Below, in pieces: positions 16,802-25,883 of a DNA stretch of 64,000 nt. The notes under the pieces are model-generated. The model was not told the origin of the DNA, searched no databases, and saw only the letters and a list, made by a program, of their open reading frames with translations. The DNA is from Lachnospiraceae bacterium (GTDB lineage: Bacteria; Bacillota; Clostridia; Lachnospirales; Lachnospiraceae): NCBI GenBank assembly GCA_021772075.1, contig JAETNQ010000016.1:1-64000 (forward strand), in the 5' to 3' direction. The number at the start of each line of letters is the position of its first letter. Position 1 is the stretch's first letter. The position numbers and the translations under genes are program-made.

Positions 16802-16807
16802 TTCCAT

Positions 16808-16860
16808 AAAAAGCGCCTGGAAAGCGGCAGAAAGTGCCAGCCGCTTTCCGGGCGCTTTTT
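16808..16860 (+). terminator. intrinsic terminator of the aminotransferase operon
   Basis: AAAAGCGCC-T-GGAAAGCGGC pairs with GCCGCTTTCC-G-GGCGCTTTTT, about 19 bp with one bulge pair, ending in a T-run. The mirrored A-run means it can also act for the convergent SIMPL gene. Confidence 0.9.
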
Positions 16861-16921
16861 GGTTCCCGCGGGCAACGAGCCAAGCAGGCGTGCTTGCAGC
16901 GGGGTTGTTGACTTGTGTAAT

Positions 16922-17782
16922 TTACTGGATTAAATATTCTACAGTAATATTTACCTCCACGCTTACTTCTCCCGGCATAATGGAAGAATTGTCCTCCACG
17001 CCGGCGGCCAGGCTTTCCGCGCTTCGCATTTTGGAGCTTAAAGCGTTATCCGTATAGCGGGCTTCGCTGTAATTGCTGTTTTCACGCACCCCTACGACGT
17101 TTCCGAGGGAACAGCCGCCCGCTTCGGCCAGCGCCTGGGCTTTTGCCTTGGCGGATTCCATGGCCAGCTTTAAGGCGTTGGAATATCCTTCGTCATATTT
17201 GCTGGACATATATGTGATGGACTGGATATTGTTGATTCCTGCCTCCACAGATTGCGACAGAATATTTTCAAGGCTGTCGATGGGGATTTTGGATACCGTC
17301 AGAGCAGTAGAAGCTTCATAGCCGGTGATCCGCTGGGTATTTCCGCTGTAATTGTAGATAGGGTACATATAATAATCGGAAGTCTGGATAGAGGTTTCCT
17401 CCACGCCCAGGCTTTTCAAAAGTTCAATGACTTTTGCCGTATCTTCTGTATTTTTCTGCTGGCAGGACGCAGCGTCTTTTGCCTCTGTGCGCACCGCATA
17501 AACGATTTCGGCTATGTCTGGGATGACGGTTACCGTTTCGCTGCTGTTGACGGATATGACATTCCTTCCAAAACCTGAAAAAGAACCGGATGCAATGCCT
17601 GCCTCTGCGGTTGTGTCCGAAGAAGCGGGAGCTGCGGATACTGTTTTGGGAACCGTTTCGCTGCCGGCGGTTCCGCTGGCGTTATTGCCGGAGGCGCTGC
17701 CGCAGGCAGTGAAAAGAGCAGAAAAAACAAGAGCCGGCGCCAATAGTTTTACTTTCATTTTATCGTTCATTTTATTGTTCAT
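16922..17782 (-). CDS. SIMPL-domain (DUF541) lipoprotein (286 aa)
   Basis: A lipoprotein signal (APALVFSALFTACGSASG; lipobox FTAC, Cys near residue 27) is followed by a Ser/Thr/Ala linker and a SIMPL domain (about 75-285). The domain contains ISVNSSETVTVIPDIAEIVY, VEETSIQTSDYYMYPIYNYSG, and AMESAKAKAQALAEAGGCSL. The family is periplasmic or surface-exposed and linked in other bacteria to oxidative stress and protein scaffolding; the function here is unknown. ATG 17782 has AAGGAG 4-5 bp upstream and is preferred to 17827. It follows the zinc-ribbon membrane protein by 25 bp and is probably co-transcribed with it. Confidence 0.88.
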   Translation of the reverse strand: MNNKMNDKMKVKLLAPALVFSALFTACGSASGNNASGTAGSETVPKTVSAAPASSDTTAEAGIASGSFSGFGRNVISVNSSETVTVIPDIAEIVYAVRTEAKDAASCQQKNTEDTAKVIELLKSLGVEETSIQTSDYYMYPIYNYSGNTQRITGYEASTALTVSKIPIDSLENILSQSVEAGINNIQSITYMSSKYDEGYSNALKLAMESAKAKAQALAEAGGCSLGNVVGVRENSNYSEARYTDNALSSKMRSAESLAAGVEDNSSIMPGEVSVEVNITVEYLIQ

Positions 17783-17807
17783 TTTTCTCCTTATCCTATC
17801 GGTTTCC

Positions 17808-18803
17808 TTATTTATTATTGTCTGCATAACCAGCGCTGGTAACGGAAGTAACCATTCTTGCCGATACTTTGCCGGAACTGTTCTTATATGCCTGGCGGAT
17901 GGTTCCCCATGCGCCGACTACCATTAAGATATATCCTATCACAAGATCCCCGATAACGGCGGTTCTGATCTCAGGCTCTTCAAGGAAAGAGGGTACGCTG
18001 CGGAAAGCATCAAAGAAAGTAATTTCATAATATTCTTTGTAAACGTTGTAGATCTCGATGCCGACGGACAGCTGCTCGGCAACGATTACCATGATAAAGG
18101 AAATAATGCAGCTGATGATGATCCCGGTTTTGCTCAGGTGTCCGCCCAGCATTTCATAGCCTTTTAACGCGCAGATAATCATAACCAGGCCGGCAATTGC
18201 CGATATGTAACCGAGCTGGTAGATCAGCACCCATACGATAACGCCCAGCACGGAGCCGAGCAGAGCGCCTACAATCCCCCCTACGATATTGCCGCTCCCT
18301 TTTTTGGATTTTTCAGCAGCCTGACGCTGGATATTGTCCGATGCGCCGGCATAGCAGGAGGAACAAAGCATATGCTCGGTATCGTCTATCTGATAGAGGT
18401 TCAGCCCGGCAGATGAACCGCAGGATTGGCAGCAGGGAACTAATTGGTTGGAGCTGCAATAAGAAGTAATATCCCGCAAAAAAGCATCCAGGCAGGGAAC
18501 ATAATTTTTCCCCCATTTAAAGCCGAGTCCCTGGAACTCCGCAGTGATCCGCGTACCGCTGTAGGAAGCTGACTGCAGATATTGGTGCTTGCCAGTACAC
18601 TGGTTCAGGAAATCAGTAATGGCCGGAACAGCCGTCATCGACCCCTCTTTGACCCAGAGGTATACGGTATGTTTTGCCGGTGTGGCAGGATCCTGGTGTA
18701 TGGAAAAAAAGAATCCGTTCATCTGGCCGTAGACCAGTCCGCTTTTGTCCTCTGCAGTAAATCCGTTGTTTTGTGCGTATTGCTTTACCTTTTTGTATAT
18801 CAT
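17808..18803 (-). CDS. zinc-ribbon membrane protein of unknown function (331 aa)
   Basis: The soluble N-terminal domain (about 1-135) has no family I recognise. A zinc-ribbon follows (CCQSCGSS...MLCSSCYAG, about 140-175), then about four to five transmembrane helices (GNIVGGIVGALLGSVLGVIV and so on, 190-310). A glycine-rich first helix is typical of small pore or scaffold proteins. ATG 18803 follows GAGGAGGAG at the right distance; the open frame upstream to 18905 is not needed. It probably forms a transcript with the downstream SIMPL lipoprotein, pointing to an envelope role. Confidence 0.75.
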   Translation of the reverse strand: MIYKKVKQYAQNNGFTAEDKSGLVYGQMNGFFFSIHQDPATPAKHTVYLWVKEGSMTAVPAITDFLNQCTGKHQYLQSASYSGTRITAEFQGLGFKWGKNYVPCLDAFLRDITSYCSSNQLVPCCQSCGSSAGLNLYQIDDTEHMLCSSCYAGASDNIQRQAAEKSKKGSGNIVGGIVGALLGSVLGVIVWVLIYQLGYISAIAGLVMIICALKGYEMLGGHLSKTGIIISCIISFIMVIVAEQLSVGIEIYNVYKEYYEITFFDAFRSVPSFLEEPEIRTAVIGDLVIGYILMVVGAWGTIRQAYKNSSGKVSARMVTSVTSAGYADNNK

Positions 18804-18926
18804 ATGATTCTCCTCCTCATTAGCATACGCTGCTATATAGCAAAAAAGACTTCTGCTGTGCATCGTTGCGTTTTTTCTTGTAATATTATAGCATGGAATG
18901 GGCAAAAGAGGAATATTGAAATCGGC

Positions 18927-19015
18927 TTTGCAGGGGGTATTCGGCTATGCTATAATGAATTGCGCTGATGCGCAAGCAGGTCATCAACCTAGCGGTTGGT
19001 GACAAGTGCTATAAT
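18927..19015 (+). repeat. promoter-linked 59-bp repeat, copy 1 (upstream of trmL)
   Basis: A promoter TTTGCA (18927) - 18 bp - TATAAT (18951-18956) is followed by two inverted repeats: TTGCGC-TGAT-GCGCAA (18960-18975) and GTCATCAACC...GGTTGGTGAC (18980-19003). A second TATAATG starts at 19010, exactly 59 bp after the first. The 10-bp string TGCTATAATG stands at both ends. The same unit occurs twice before glnA and in part before mutS2. Confidence 0.8.
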
Positions 19016-19042
19016 GTGGACAAAAAGAAAAGAGGTAAAATC

Positions 19043-19534
19043 ATGCATATTGTGCTGCACCAGCCGGAAATACCGGCGAATACGGGAAATATTGGAAGGA
19101 CATGCGTTGCTGCGGGCGCATCGCTGCATTTGATAGAACCCCTTGGCTTTCGGTTGAATGAGAAAGAGATCAAGAGGGCGGGAATGGATTACTGGGAGCA
19201 TTTGGATGTGAGGCGGTATGTAAATTTTTCGGAGTTTCTGGAGAAAAACCCGGGAGCAAAAATATGGATGGCGACGACCAAAGCGAAAAAGACATACGCG
19301 GATGCAGAGTTCGGCGAAAATGATTATATTATGTTCGGGAAGGAGAGCGCGGGTATCCCGGAAGAAATTTTGGTGGATTATGAGGAAACATGCATCAGGA
19401 TCCCTATGCTGGGACAGATCAGATCCTTGAACCTTTCCAATGCGGCGGCGGTCGTGCTGTATGAGGCGCTGCGGCAGAACCATTTTCCCGGCATGCAGCT
19501 GGAAGGCGAGCTTCACAGGCTGCATTGGAAATAA
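19043..19534 (+). CDS. trmL: tRNA (cytidine(34)-2'-O)-methyltransferase (163 aa)
   Basis: This SPOUT-class methyltransferase modifies the wobble base of tRNA-Leu isoacceptors with SAM. Diagnostic motifs are HQPEIPANTGNIGRTC at the N-terminus, the FGKESAGIPEEI knot loop, and RSLNLSNAAAVVLYEALRQ at the C-terminus. At 163 aa it is the usual minimal size. ATG 19043 has AGAGGT 7 bp upstream; the frame is open back to 18968 but that part is the promoter repeat. The double TATAAT repeat lies 30-90 bp upstream. Confidence 0.95.
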   Translation: MHIVLHQPEIPANTGNIGRTCVAAGASLHLIEPLGFRLNEKEIKRAGMDYWEHLDVRRYVNFSEFLEKNPGAKIWMATTKAKKTYADAEFGENDYIMFGKESAGIPEEILVDYEETCIRIPMLGQIRSLNLSNAAAVVLYEALRQNHFPGMQLEGELHRLHWK

Positions 19535-19610
19535 TTTTTGTGGAATTCCGAATTTTTGTTTGTAACAAAAAAAGCTTTTGCCGCACTTATGGATAAGAGG
19601 AGGTGAAAAG

Positions 19611-20111
19611 GTGGATAAGCGGAAGGTGGAGGAAGTGTATGAGGAAAATGTAAAGGCTGTTTACAAATACCTGTTCTGCTTAACCCATAATGCTGATCTT
19701 GCGGAGGAACTGACGCAGGAGACCTTTTATCAGGCGGCGAAAGGAATCGACCGGTTCAGAGGGGGATGCAAAGTCTCGACCTGGCTGTGCCAGATTGCCA
19801 AAAGGCTCTGGTATAAAGAACTGGAGAAGAGAAAGCGGGAAGTACCAGTGCCGGAAGCCGTGGAAGAGAGCGGCGGCTTTGGCAATATAGAAAACGATTA
19901 CTTGCTGAATGTGGAGAAGGTGGAGCTGTTTCGGATGCTCCATAATTTTGACATAACCACGAGAGAAGTCATGTATTTGCGGCTGGCCGGGGAACTGAGC
20001 TTTTCTGAAATCGGCGATATTATGGGTAAAACAGAGAACTGGGCAAGAGTTACTTTTTACAGAGGCAAACAAAAATTAATGAAAGGAAGAGAGGAATGGA
20101 ACAGAGGTTAG
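19611..20111 (+). CDS. ECF-type RNA polymerase sigma factor (166 aa)
   Basis: Region 2 is at about 15-75 (HNADLAEELTQETFYQAAKG and VSTWLCQIAKRLWYKELEK) and region 4 at about 105-160 (TTREVMYLRLAGELSFSEIG and WARVTFYRGKQKLM). There is no region 1 or 3, so it is an ECF factor. GTG 19611 has AGGAGGTG 7 bp in front; the extension to 19578 has no support. Its end overlaps the anti-sigma gene by 16 bp. TGTAACAAAA lies about 50 bp upstream and resembles ECF -35 boxes, which would mean self-activation, but no firm -10 was found. Confidence 0.92.
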   Translation: MDKRKVEEVYEENVKAVYKYLFCLTHNADLAEELTQETFYQAAKGIDRFRGGCKVSTWLCQIAKRLWYKELEKRKREVPVPEAVEESGGFGNIENDYLLNVEKVELFRMLHNFDITTREVMYLRLAGELSFSEIGDIMGKTENWARVTFYRGKQKLMKGREEWNRG

Positions 20112-20860
20112 TATGTGACACGGTAAAGGATCTGCTTCCGATGTATATCGACCATATGACGAGCGAGGCATCCAATGAATCGATAGAAGGACACATCGAA
20201 AATTGCCAGGGGTGCCGGGATGCGCTGGAACAGATGAGGCGGCCGGTCAGCGTGGATGCGGCGCCGGAGGTAAAAGAGTTTCGGAAATTTTTAAAGAAGT
20301 CGAAGATGAGCCTGCTTTATTGGATGGCGGGGGCGGCGGCTTTGATTGCGGTCGTTGCTTGTTTTATTGTCAACCTGGCGGTGGATCAAAGGCTTTCCTG
20401 GTTTTATATCGTAGGAGTCGGGATCGTTACCGCTTATTTGCCGGTATATGTGTGGATTGCCGCTTCAAAACACAGATTTATAAAAGCGCTGGCGGTTCTG
20501 AGCGTATGTACGGTTCTGGTGGTGGGGACGGTACAAATCGTGTTGTATTACCTGATGGGGATCGGGGAAATGTGGTTTTGGGAAACCGGGCTGCCGATTA
20601 CGATGCTTTGGCTCGCGATCGTATGGGCCGGAGTGGCTTTCTATGAATGTTTTCATATGAATGCGCTGATTTGCCTGGCCGTCATCGCCTTTCTGGCGGT
20701 GCCGGGAAATTACCTGACCAAATGCCTGACAGGGGATTATCAAGGAATTGATATCGGCTGGATCGCCGACGGGCTGGGAAACGGATTGGCGGCAGCGCTG
20801 CTATTATGGGCGGGGATTGCTGTGCAGATAAGAAAAAGGAAGAAAAAAGATGGAGAATAG
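20096..20860 (+). CDS. membrane anti-sigma factor with zinc-finger domain (254 aa)
   Basis: The N-terminal domain (about 1-45) shows the ZAS/zf-HC2 pattern: CDTVKDLLPMYIDHMTSEAS and then HIENCQGC, with the His and two Cys that bind zinc and hold the sigma factor. Residues 75-245 contain about five to six transmembrane helices. It overlaps the sigma gene and should keep the factor at the membrane until an envelope signal releases it. The long multi-span C-terminus, instead of one helix with an exported domain, is of the kind seen in several Clostridial ECF groups. Confidence 0.9.
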   Translation: MEQRLVCDTVKDLLPMYIDHMTSEASNESIEGHIENCQGCRDALEQMRRPVSVDAAPEVKEFRKFLKKSKMSLLYWMAGAAALIAVVACFIVNLAVDQRLSWFYIVGVGIVTAYLPVYVWIAASKHRFIKALAVLSVCTVLVVGTVQIVLYYLMGIGEMWFWETGLPITMLWLAIVWAGVAFYECFHMNALICLAVIAFLAVPGNYLTKCLTGDYQGIDIGWIADGLGNGLAAALLLWAGIAVQIRKRKKKDGE

Positions 20861-21050
20861 CTATTTTAATGAGGCGTTGTCCAATTTTGCAAAGGATTTT
20901 GCTTATGGAGGGGCCATCCGCCATTTGGTGGATAAGGGATATACGGCGGAACGGATCATCAGGGAATTCCACTATCCGATTTCCCGGGAAAGCGTGGAAA
21001 AGATAGTGGAAGATCACCTGAAAAGCAAAGAACAAAAGAATAAGTCTTAA
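20850..21050 (+). CDS. small conserved-looking protein after the anti-sigma gene (66 aa)
   Basis: MENSYFNEALSNFAKDFAYG leads to a helical, charged protein with DKGYTAERIIREFHYPISRE in the middle. It starts inside the end of the anti-sigma gene and ends at the stop of the convergent histidine kinase. AGGAAGAAAAAAG precedes the start. I do not recognise a family, but the composition and coupling make it a real gene, perhaps a third component of the sigma operon. Confidence 0.65.
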   Translation: MENSYFNEALSNFAKDFAYGGAIRHLVDKGYTAERIIREFHYPISRESVEKIVEDHLKSKEQKNKS

Positions 21051-22471
21051 TCGTCATCCTCCACATCGGAGACAGGCAGGGAAAAAATGAACTCGGAGCC
21101 GACGCCTTCCGTGCTTATGACGTTGATGTGTTCGCCGTGGGCATGGATGATTTCTTTCGTGATGGAAAGTCCCAGCCCTGTTCCTTTTTTGTCTTTGCCC
21201 CGGGAAGCGTCGGATTTGTAAAAACGGTTCCAAATCAGTTTCAGATCATCTTTGGGGATGCCGATGCCGCTGTCTTTGACAGAAATATAGACTTTATTGC
21301 TTTTTTCGCTGGTTTCGATACGGATCACGGAGTCATTGTGGCTGAACTTGATGGCGTTATCCAATAGGTTGTAGAAAACTTGCTGGATCCTGCCCATATC
21401 CGCATTGACATAGATATAATCGCCGGTCAGGAGCAGTTCGATGGCGATGGCTTTCTGGCGGCAGGTTCCTTCAAAAGAGGCCGCCGTATCGCGGATGATG
21501 CGGTTCAGTTCGAAATCCGTCCGGTCAAGAAGCATTCCTTTTGTATTCATATTGTTCAAAGTAAGGAGGCCGTTCGTCAGTTTGGTAAGACGTTCGGTCT
21601 CATTGAGTACGATATTCAAATATTTTTCATACATTTCGGGAGGAATCGTGCCATCCAGCATGGCTTCCAGATATCCCTTGATGGAGGTCAGGGGAGAACG
21701 GAAGTCGTGGGAAACGTTGGCGACAAATTTTTTCTGGTCGTCTTCGGAACGGGCGATCTCGCTGGCCATGTAAGAAAGGGTGGCGGCAAGGTAGCCGATT
21801 TCGTCTTCGCTGTCCACTTGGAATTCATAGTGCATATTGCCGCTGGCATACTGCTCGGTGGCTTCGGTGATTTTACGGAGGGGAAGATAGACGATTTCCG
21901 TAAAGAAGATGAGGATGATCAAAGAAAGCAGGAACAGGATCACCAGCATAATATAGGAAATATTTAATAAACTGTTGCAGGAAGCCTGAATGGCGCTCAT
22001 GGGCGTATGGATGACTACGTATCCCCTTACTTTAAAATTAGAAGTGATGGGGGAGAATACGCTGAGCATCTGTTCGTCAAAAGAACCGAAGAAATTGCCT
22101 ACCGTATAATAAGAACCGGAGGATATGGTAGGGTCAAAGTTCTCGATTACAATTTCATTTTCTATATTTACCGGGGAAGAAGAGTCCAGAATCATCCGGC
22201 CGGAGGGATTGATGATCCATATGGTGGCCGAGAGATAAGTGTCCAGCGCGTCCAGCTGCCGTTTGACTGTGTCGAGGGAGGTTTCGCTGTTATACAGATC
22301 CGAAGCATAGGTCATGGCGATCAGGGTGGCCTCTTCATAGAGAGCGTCCGCCTTTTCCCTTTTCAGGTGTTCCAGAGTCATATTGGACACAAAAGTAGCG
22401 ACTACGACGAATCCGAAGAAGCCAAAAATAAAATATCCAAGTATAAATTTCAAATAGAGGGTTTTTCTCAT
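21047..22471 (-). CDS. HAMP-domain sensor histidine kinase (474 aa)
   Basis: Two transmembrane helices (about 9-31 and 170-195) enclose an extracytoplasmic sensor region of about 135 residues. Then come a HAMP linker (about 195-245), the phosphoacceptor helix with VANVSHDFRSPLTSIKGYLE (His in SHDFRSP), and the ATPase domain with NLLDNAIKFS, DSGIGIPKDD and GTGLGLSITKEII. It is co-transcribed with the response regulator, which ends 3 bp before its start. The signal is unknown; the layout is that of PhoR/ResE-type envelope sensors. Confidence 0.94.
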   Translation of the reverse strand: MRKTLYLKFILGYFIFGFFGFVVVATFVSNMTLEHLKREKADALYEEATLIAMTYASDLYNSETSLDTVKRQLDALDTYLSATIWIINPSGRMILDSSSPVNIENEIVIENFDPTISSGSYYTVGNFFGSFDEQMLSVFSPITSNFKVRGYVVIHTPMSAIQASCNSLLNISYIMLVILFLLSLIILIFFTEIVYLPLRKITEATEQYASGNMHYEFQVDSEDEIGYLAATLSYMASEIARSEDDQKKFVANVSHDFRSPLTSIKGYLEAMLDGTIPPEMYEKYLNIVLNETERLTKLTNGLLTLNNMNTKGMLLDRTDFELNRIIRDTAASFEGTCRQKAIAIELLLTGDYIYVNADMGRIQQVFYNLLDNAIKFSHNDSVIRIETSEKSNKVYISVKDSGIGIPKDDLKLIWNRFYKSDASRGKDKKGTGLGLSITKEIIHAHGEHINVISTEGVGSEFIFSLPVSDVEDDD

Positions 22472-22473
22472 CG

Positions 22474-23181
22474 TTATACCCCTGCCTTTACCTCAAACTT
22501 ATAACCTACCCCCCAGACGGTGTTGATGCGCCAGGAAGCATGGTCCTTGATTTTTTCCCGGAGGCGTTTGATGTGTACGTCTACGGTTCGGGTATCCCCG
22601 ATATATTCATATCCCCATATTTGGTCAAGAAGCTGCTCCCTGGTATATACATGGTTAGGGGAGGAAGCCAGAAAATAAAGAAGTTCCAGTTCCTTGGGAG
22701 GCATATCTATCGTTTGCCCCATATAAATCACAGAGTAATTGGTCTGGTTAATAATCAGGTCCGGATATTCCACGCTTTTGACATTGGAAGCTGTGGAAGC
22801 GGAGGGGGAAGGTTTATAGCGCCTTAAAACAGCTTTGACCCTGGCCACCAGCTCTTTCGAATCAAAAGGCTTTTCCATATAGTCGTCTGCCCCTAGCTCC
22901 AGCCCGAGGACTTTATCAAAAATTTCTCCTTTTGCCGAAAGCATGATGATCGGAATTGCGGATTTGGCCCGGACTTCCCGGCACACCTGATAACCGTCGA
23001 TGCCCGGAAGCATCAGATCCAGTAGGATCAGGCTTGGAGCAAAGGAATCTGCCGCAGACAGCGCGGATTCCCCGTCGTTGACAATCATCGTTTCAAAACA
23101 TTCTTTGGTAAGGTATAAAGAAATCAACTCTGCGATATTATTGTCGTCGTCTACGATTAATATTTTTTGTTTATTCACCAT
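22474..23181 (-). CDS. OmpR-family response regulator (235 aa)
   Basis: The receiver domain (about 1-120) opens KILIVDDDNNIAEL, with the phosphoryl Asp in LILLDLMLPGIDGYQ and the Lys in YMEKPFDSKELVARV. The DNA-binding winged helix (about 135-232) contains PPKELELLYFLASSPNHVYT and GDTRTVDVHIKRLREKI. It precedes its partner kinase on the same transcript. Targets are not evident. Confidence 0.95.
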   Translation of the reverse strand: MVNKQKILIVDDDNNIAELISLYLTKECFETMIVNDGESALSAADSFAPSLILLDLMLPGIDGYQVCREVRAKSAIPIIMLSAKGEIFDKVLGLELGADDYMEKPFDSKELVARVKAVLRRYKPSPSASTASNVKSVEYPDLIINQTNYSVIYMGQTIDMPPKELELLYFLASSPNHVYTREQLLDQIWGYEYIGDTRTVDVHIKRLREKIKDHASWRINTVWGVGYKFEVKAGV

Positions 23182-23230
23182 GTGGATGACCCTTCCTTTC
23201 TTTCAGCACGCGCATCCGCGCTGATTCCTA

Positions 23231-25609
23231 TCAGGATTTAAAAGTTGCAATGGTGACGCCGGCGTCGCCTTCCCCATGTTCTCCCTGCCGGAAGGACTGG
23301 ATATACTTTACTTTTTTCAAATGCCCCTGGACGGCTTTCCGAAGCGCGCCGGTTCCCTTGCCGTGCACGATGCGGACGGTGGAAAGATGGGAGAGGTAAG
23401 CATCGTCCAAGTACTTATCCAGCTCTGCAATGGCTTCGTCCACCGTTTTTCCCAGAAGGTTGATTTCGGGGGAAATATGGTAGGATTTGGACATTTTCAT
23501 GCTGCCCGTGCCGGAGCGGGAAGAAAATGACGGTTTTGTCACTGGCTCGTCATCGATCAGAATGATATCGCTGACTTTTGTCTGGGAACGGATAATACCG
23601 CATTGGACAAATAAGTTTCCTTTATGGTCAGGAAGAGAGCTTACGGTACCCTTCAGCCCCATGGAAAGGATTTTGACGCTGTCCCCCAGCTTCAACTGCT
23701 TGGGGGAAGGCTGTTTTTGCGGGGGCTGCTTTGCTTTCAACGAAAGTTTATCATTTTTGTCTGAAATTTTTTCGCGGATTTTTTCCCGTGTTTTTTCCAG
23801 ATCTTTCATAGAGGCGCCCGGACCGGCCTTTTGGAAGACGCGTATGGTTTCGTCGGCTACGTCTTTGGCCTCTTGGAGGATATCCCTTGCTTTTTCGTTT
23901 GCCTCCTTCAGAATACGGTCTTTCGTCTCCTGAATTTTATCTTCTCTTTTTTGCAGTTTCTCTTTCAGCAGTTTTATTTCATTTTTATAAGAAGCGATCT
24001 CCAGGCGCTCATTTTCAATGGTGACTCTTTGATATTCCAAATCGGCGAGCAGATCTTCAAAACTGATATTTTCCTGACTGATCTGAGCCTTTGCGGATTG
24101 GATGATATGATCCGGCAGCCCTAGTTTGGAAGATATGGCAAAAGCGTTGCTCTTGCCGGGGATACCGATTAAAAGCCGGTAAGTGGGCTGAAGGGTATCC
24201 ACATCAAATTCGCAGCAGGCATTTTCCACATGGGGCGTGGAAAGAGCATATACTTTCAGTTCGCTGTAGTGGGTAGTCGCCATAGTACGGATGCCCCTTT
24301 GATGCAGATGGTCGAGGACGGCGATCGCCAGGGCGGCGCCTTCCGTGGGATCTGTACCCGCTCCGAGTTCATCGAACAGGCAGAGGGAATGGCTGTCCGC
24401 ATGTTTCAGGATGGAGACAATGCGCGTCATATGGGAGGAAAAGGTACTGAGGCTCTGCTCGATACTCTGCTCGTCGCCGATATCCGCATATACTTCCGAA
24501 AAAACCGGAAGTTCAGAGCGATCCAGGGCGGGAATATGAAGCCCGGACTGGCCCATCAGAGAAAAAAGCCCGACCGTTTTTAAGGAAACAGTCTTTCCGC
24601 CAGTATTAGGGCCGGTGACGATAAGCAGATCAAAATCCCTGCCCAGATATACGTCGATAGGGACGGCTTTCTTTTTATCCAGAAGAGGATGTCTTCCCTT
24701 CCGTATATTGATATAACCGTCAGTATTGAAAACAGGAGCGGTAGCGTTCTGTTCCATAGCCAGGGACGCTTTGGCAAAAATGAAATCCAGAGTCGTCATA
24801 ATCTTTTGATTCTGTGAAATGGCATCGATATGCTCCGCCGCTTGGGCGCTTAAACCGGTCAGTATCCGCCGAATTTCCTCCTGTTCCTGAAGGGCAAGCT
24901 CTTTGATCTGGTTATTCAGCGACACTACGGCGGCCGGTTCAATAAATAACGTGGAACCAGTGGAGGACTGGTCGTGGATCATCCCCGGAACTTGGTTTTT
25001 ATATTCCGCTTTCACGGGGATACAGTAGCGGTCATTGCGCATAGTAATCACCGCATCCTGCAGATAAGTGCGGCAGGAACCTCCCAGCATGCCCGTAAGC
25101 TGGGAATGGATCTTCTCGTTGGCGATCCTCATGTTCCGGCGGATATGCTTCAATGCCGGGCTGGCATCATCGCTGATCTCATCTTCCGACAAAATGCACC
25201 GGCGGATCTCCTGCGAAAGCAGAGTGAGAGGTTCTAAGAGATCAAAAAGATCATCCAAGGAATCCCTTTCTTCCTCTTCCCGCTCCCGCCGCCCATAAGT
25301 CTTGATCCGGCCTGCATTCTCCAGAAGCCCGGCAATGCCAAGCAGCTCCATAATGGACAAAACGCCGCCGACTTCCAGGGACTTCATAGCATATCCCAGA
25401 TCCTTATTTCCTCCGAAAGAAGTAGATCCTTTTTTAAACAGACGGGAAAGCGCATCGGCGGTCTGTTGCTGCGCTTCATTTATGACATAAATGTCATTAT
25501 AAGGATGCAAATCCCGACACAGCTTCCGTCCCGGATCGGAATCCGCTTTTTCAGAAAGCATATCAATAATTTTGTTATATTCTAAGGTTTGCAATACTTT
25601 TTCGTTCAT
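23231..25609 (-). CDS. mutS2: endonuclease MutS2 (792 aa)
   Basis: The core and lever domains (1-310) lead to the ATPase domain with the Walker A loop GPNTGGKTVSLKTVGLF (about 335), Walker B LCLFDELGAGTDPTEGAA and the ATTHYSELK switch. A coiled-coil region (about 515-630; LKEKLQKREDKIQETKDR) follows, and a C-terminal Smr nuclease domain (about 715-792) carries INLLGKTVDEAI and VRIVHGKGTGALR. In Firmicutes MutS2 suppresses recombination and rescues collided ribosomes. All domains are intact. Part of the promoter-linked repeat lies in its leader. Confidence 0.97.
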   Translation of the reverse strand: MNEKVLQTLEYNKIIDMLSEKADSDPGRKLCRDLHPYNDIYVINEAQQQTADALSRLFKKGSTSFGGNKDLGYAMKSLEVGGVLSIMELLGIAGLLENAGRIKTYGRREREEEERDSLDDLFDLLEPLTLLSQEIRRCILSEDEISDDASPALKHIRRNMRIANEKIHSQLTGMLGGSCRTYLQDAVITMRNDRYCIPVKAEYKNQVPGMIHDQSSTGSTLFIEPAAVVSLNNQIKELALQEQEEIRRILTGLSAQAAEHIDAISQNQKIMTTLDFIFAKASLAMEQNATAPVFNTDGYINIRKGRHPLLDKKKAVPIDVYLGRDFDLLIVTGPNTGGKTVSLKTVGLFSLMGQSGLHIPALDRSELPVFSEVYADIGDEQSIEQSLSTFSSHMTRIVSILKHADSHSLCLFDELGAGTDPTEGAALAIAVLDHLHQRGIRTMATTHYSELKVYALSTPHVENACCEFDVDTLQPTYRLLIGIPGKSNAFAISSKLGLPDHIIQSAKAQISQENISFEDLLADLEYQRVTIENERLEIASYKNEIKLLKEKLQKREDKIQETKDRILKEANEKARDILQEAKDVADETIRVFQKAGPGASMKDLEKTREKIREKISDKNDKLSLKAKQPPQKQPSPKQLKLGDSVKILSMGLKGTVSSLPDHKGNLFVQCGIIRSQTKVSDIILIDDEPVTKPSFSSRSGTGSMKMSKSYHISPEINLLGKTVDEAIAELDKYLDDAYLSHLSTVRIVHGKGTGALRKAVQGHLKKVKYIQSFRQGEHGEGDAGVTIATFKS

Positions 25610-25654
25610 ACTATTTTTTCCTGTTGATAGTTTGTGCTGCTGAGAGACGCTGCC

Positions 25655-25680
25655 TGCGCATCAGCGCAATTTATTATATC
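25655..25680 (-). repeat. promoter-linked repeat, partial copy (upstream of mutS2)
   Basis: On the minus strand GATATAATAAATTGCGCTGA continues as TGCGCA: the same -10 box plus first inverted repeat as at 18951 and 55258. The second inverted repeat is missing. It lies about 45 bp before the mutS2 start codon. Another TATAATG sits a few bases further upstream. Confidence 0.7.
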
Positions 25681-25792
25681 ACGTCATTATATCATATGGC
25701 GGGAAAAATTACTATGAAGGATTGCAGGAATACAGGGAAATCAATTTTGCCAGCCCGCGGCCTGACAAAGCTGCCGCAAAAAAACAAACCCA

Positions 25793-25821
25793 TTTACATT
25801 CCCGCCAAAACAAGCTATACT
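25793..25821 (+). promoter_or_regulatory. sigma-A promoter of the HtrA-like gene
   Basis: TTTACA (25793-25798), 17-bp spacer, TATACT (25816-25821), about 60 bp before ATG 25884. Confidence 0.7.
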
Positions 25822-25883
25822 AATAAAGTTAATCGGCACACTTCTGCCATTCCCCATATAATATAAGGAAGACCGGTGTTTTT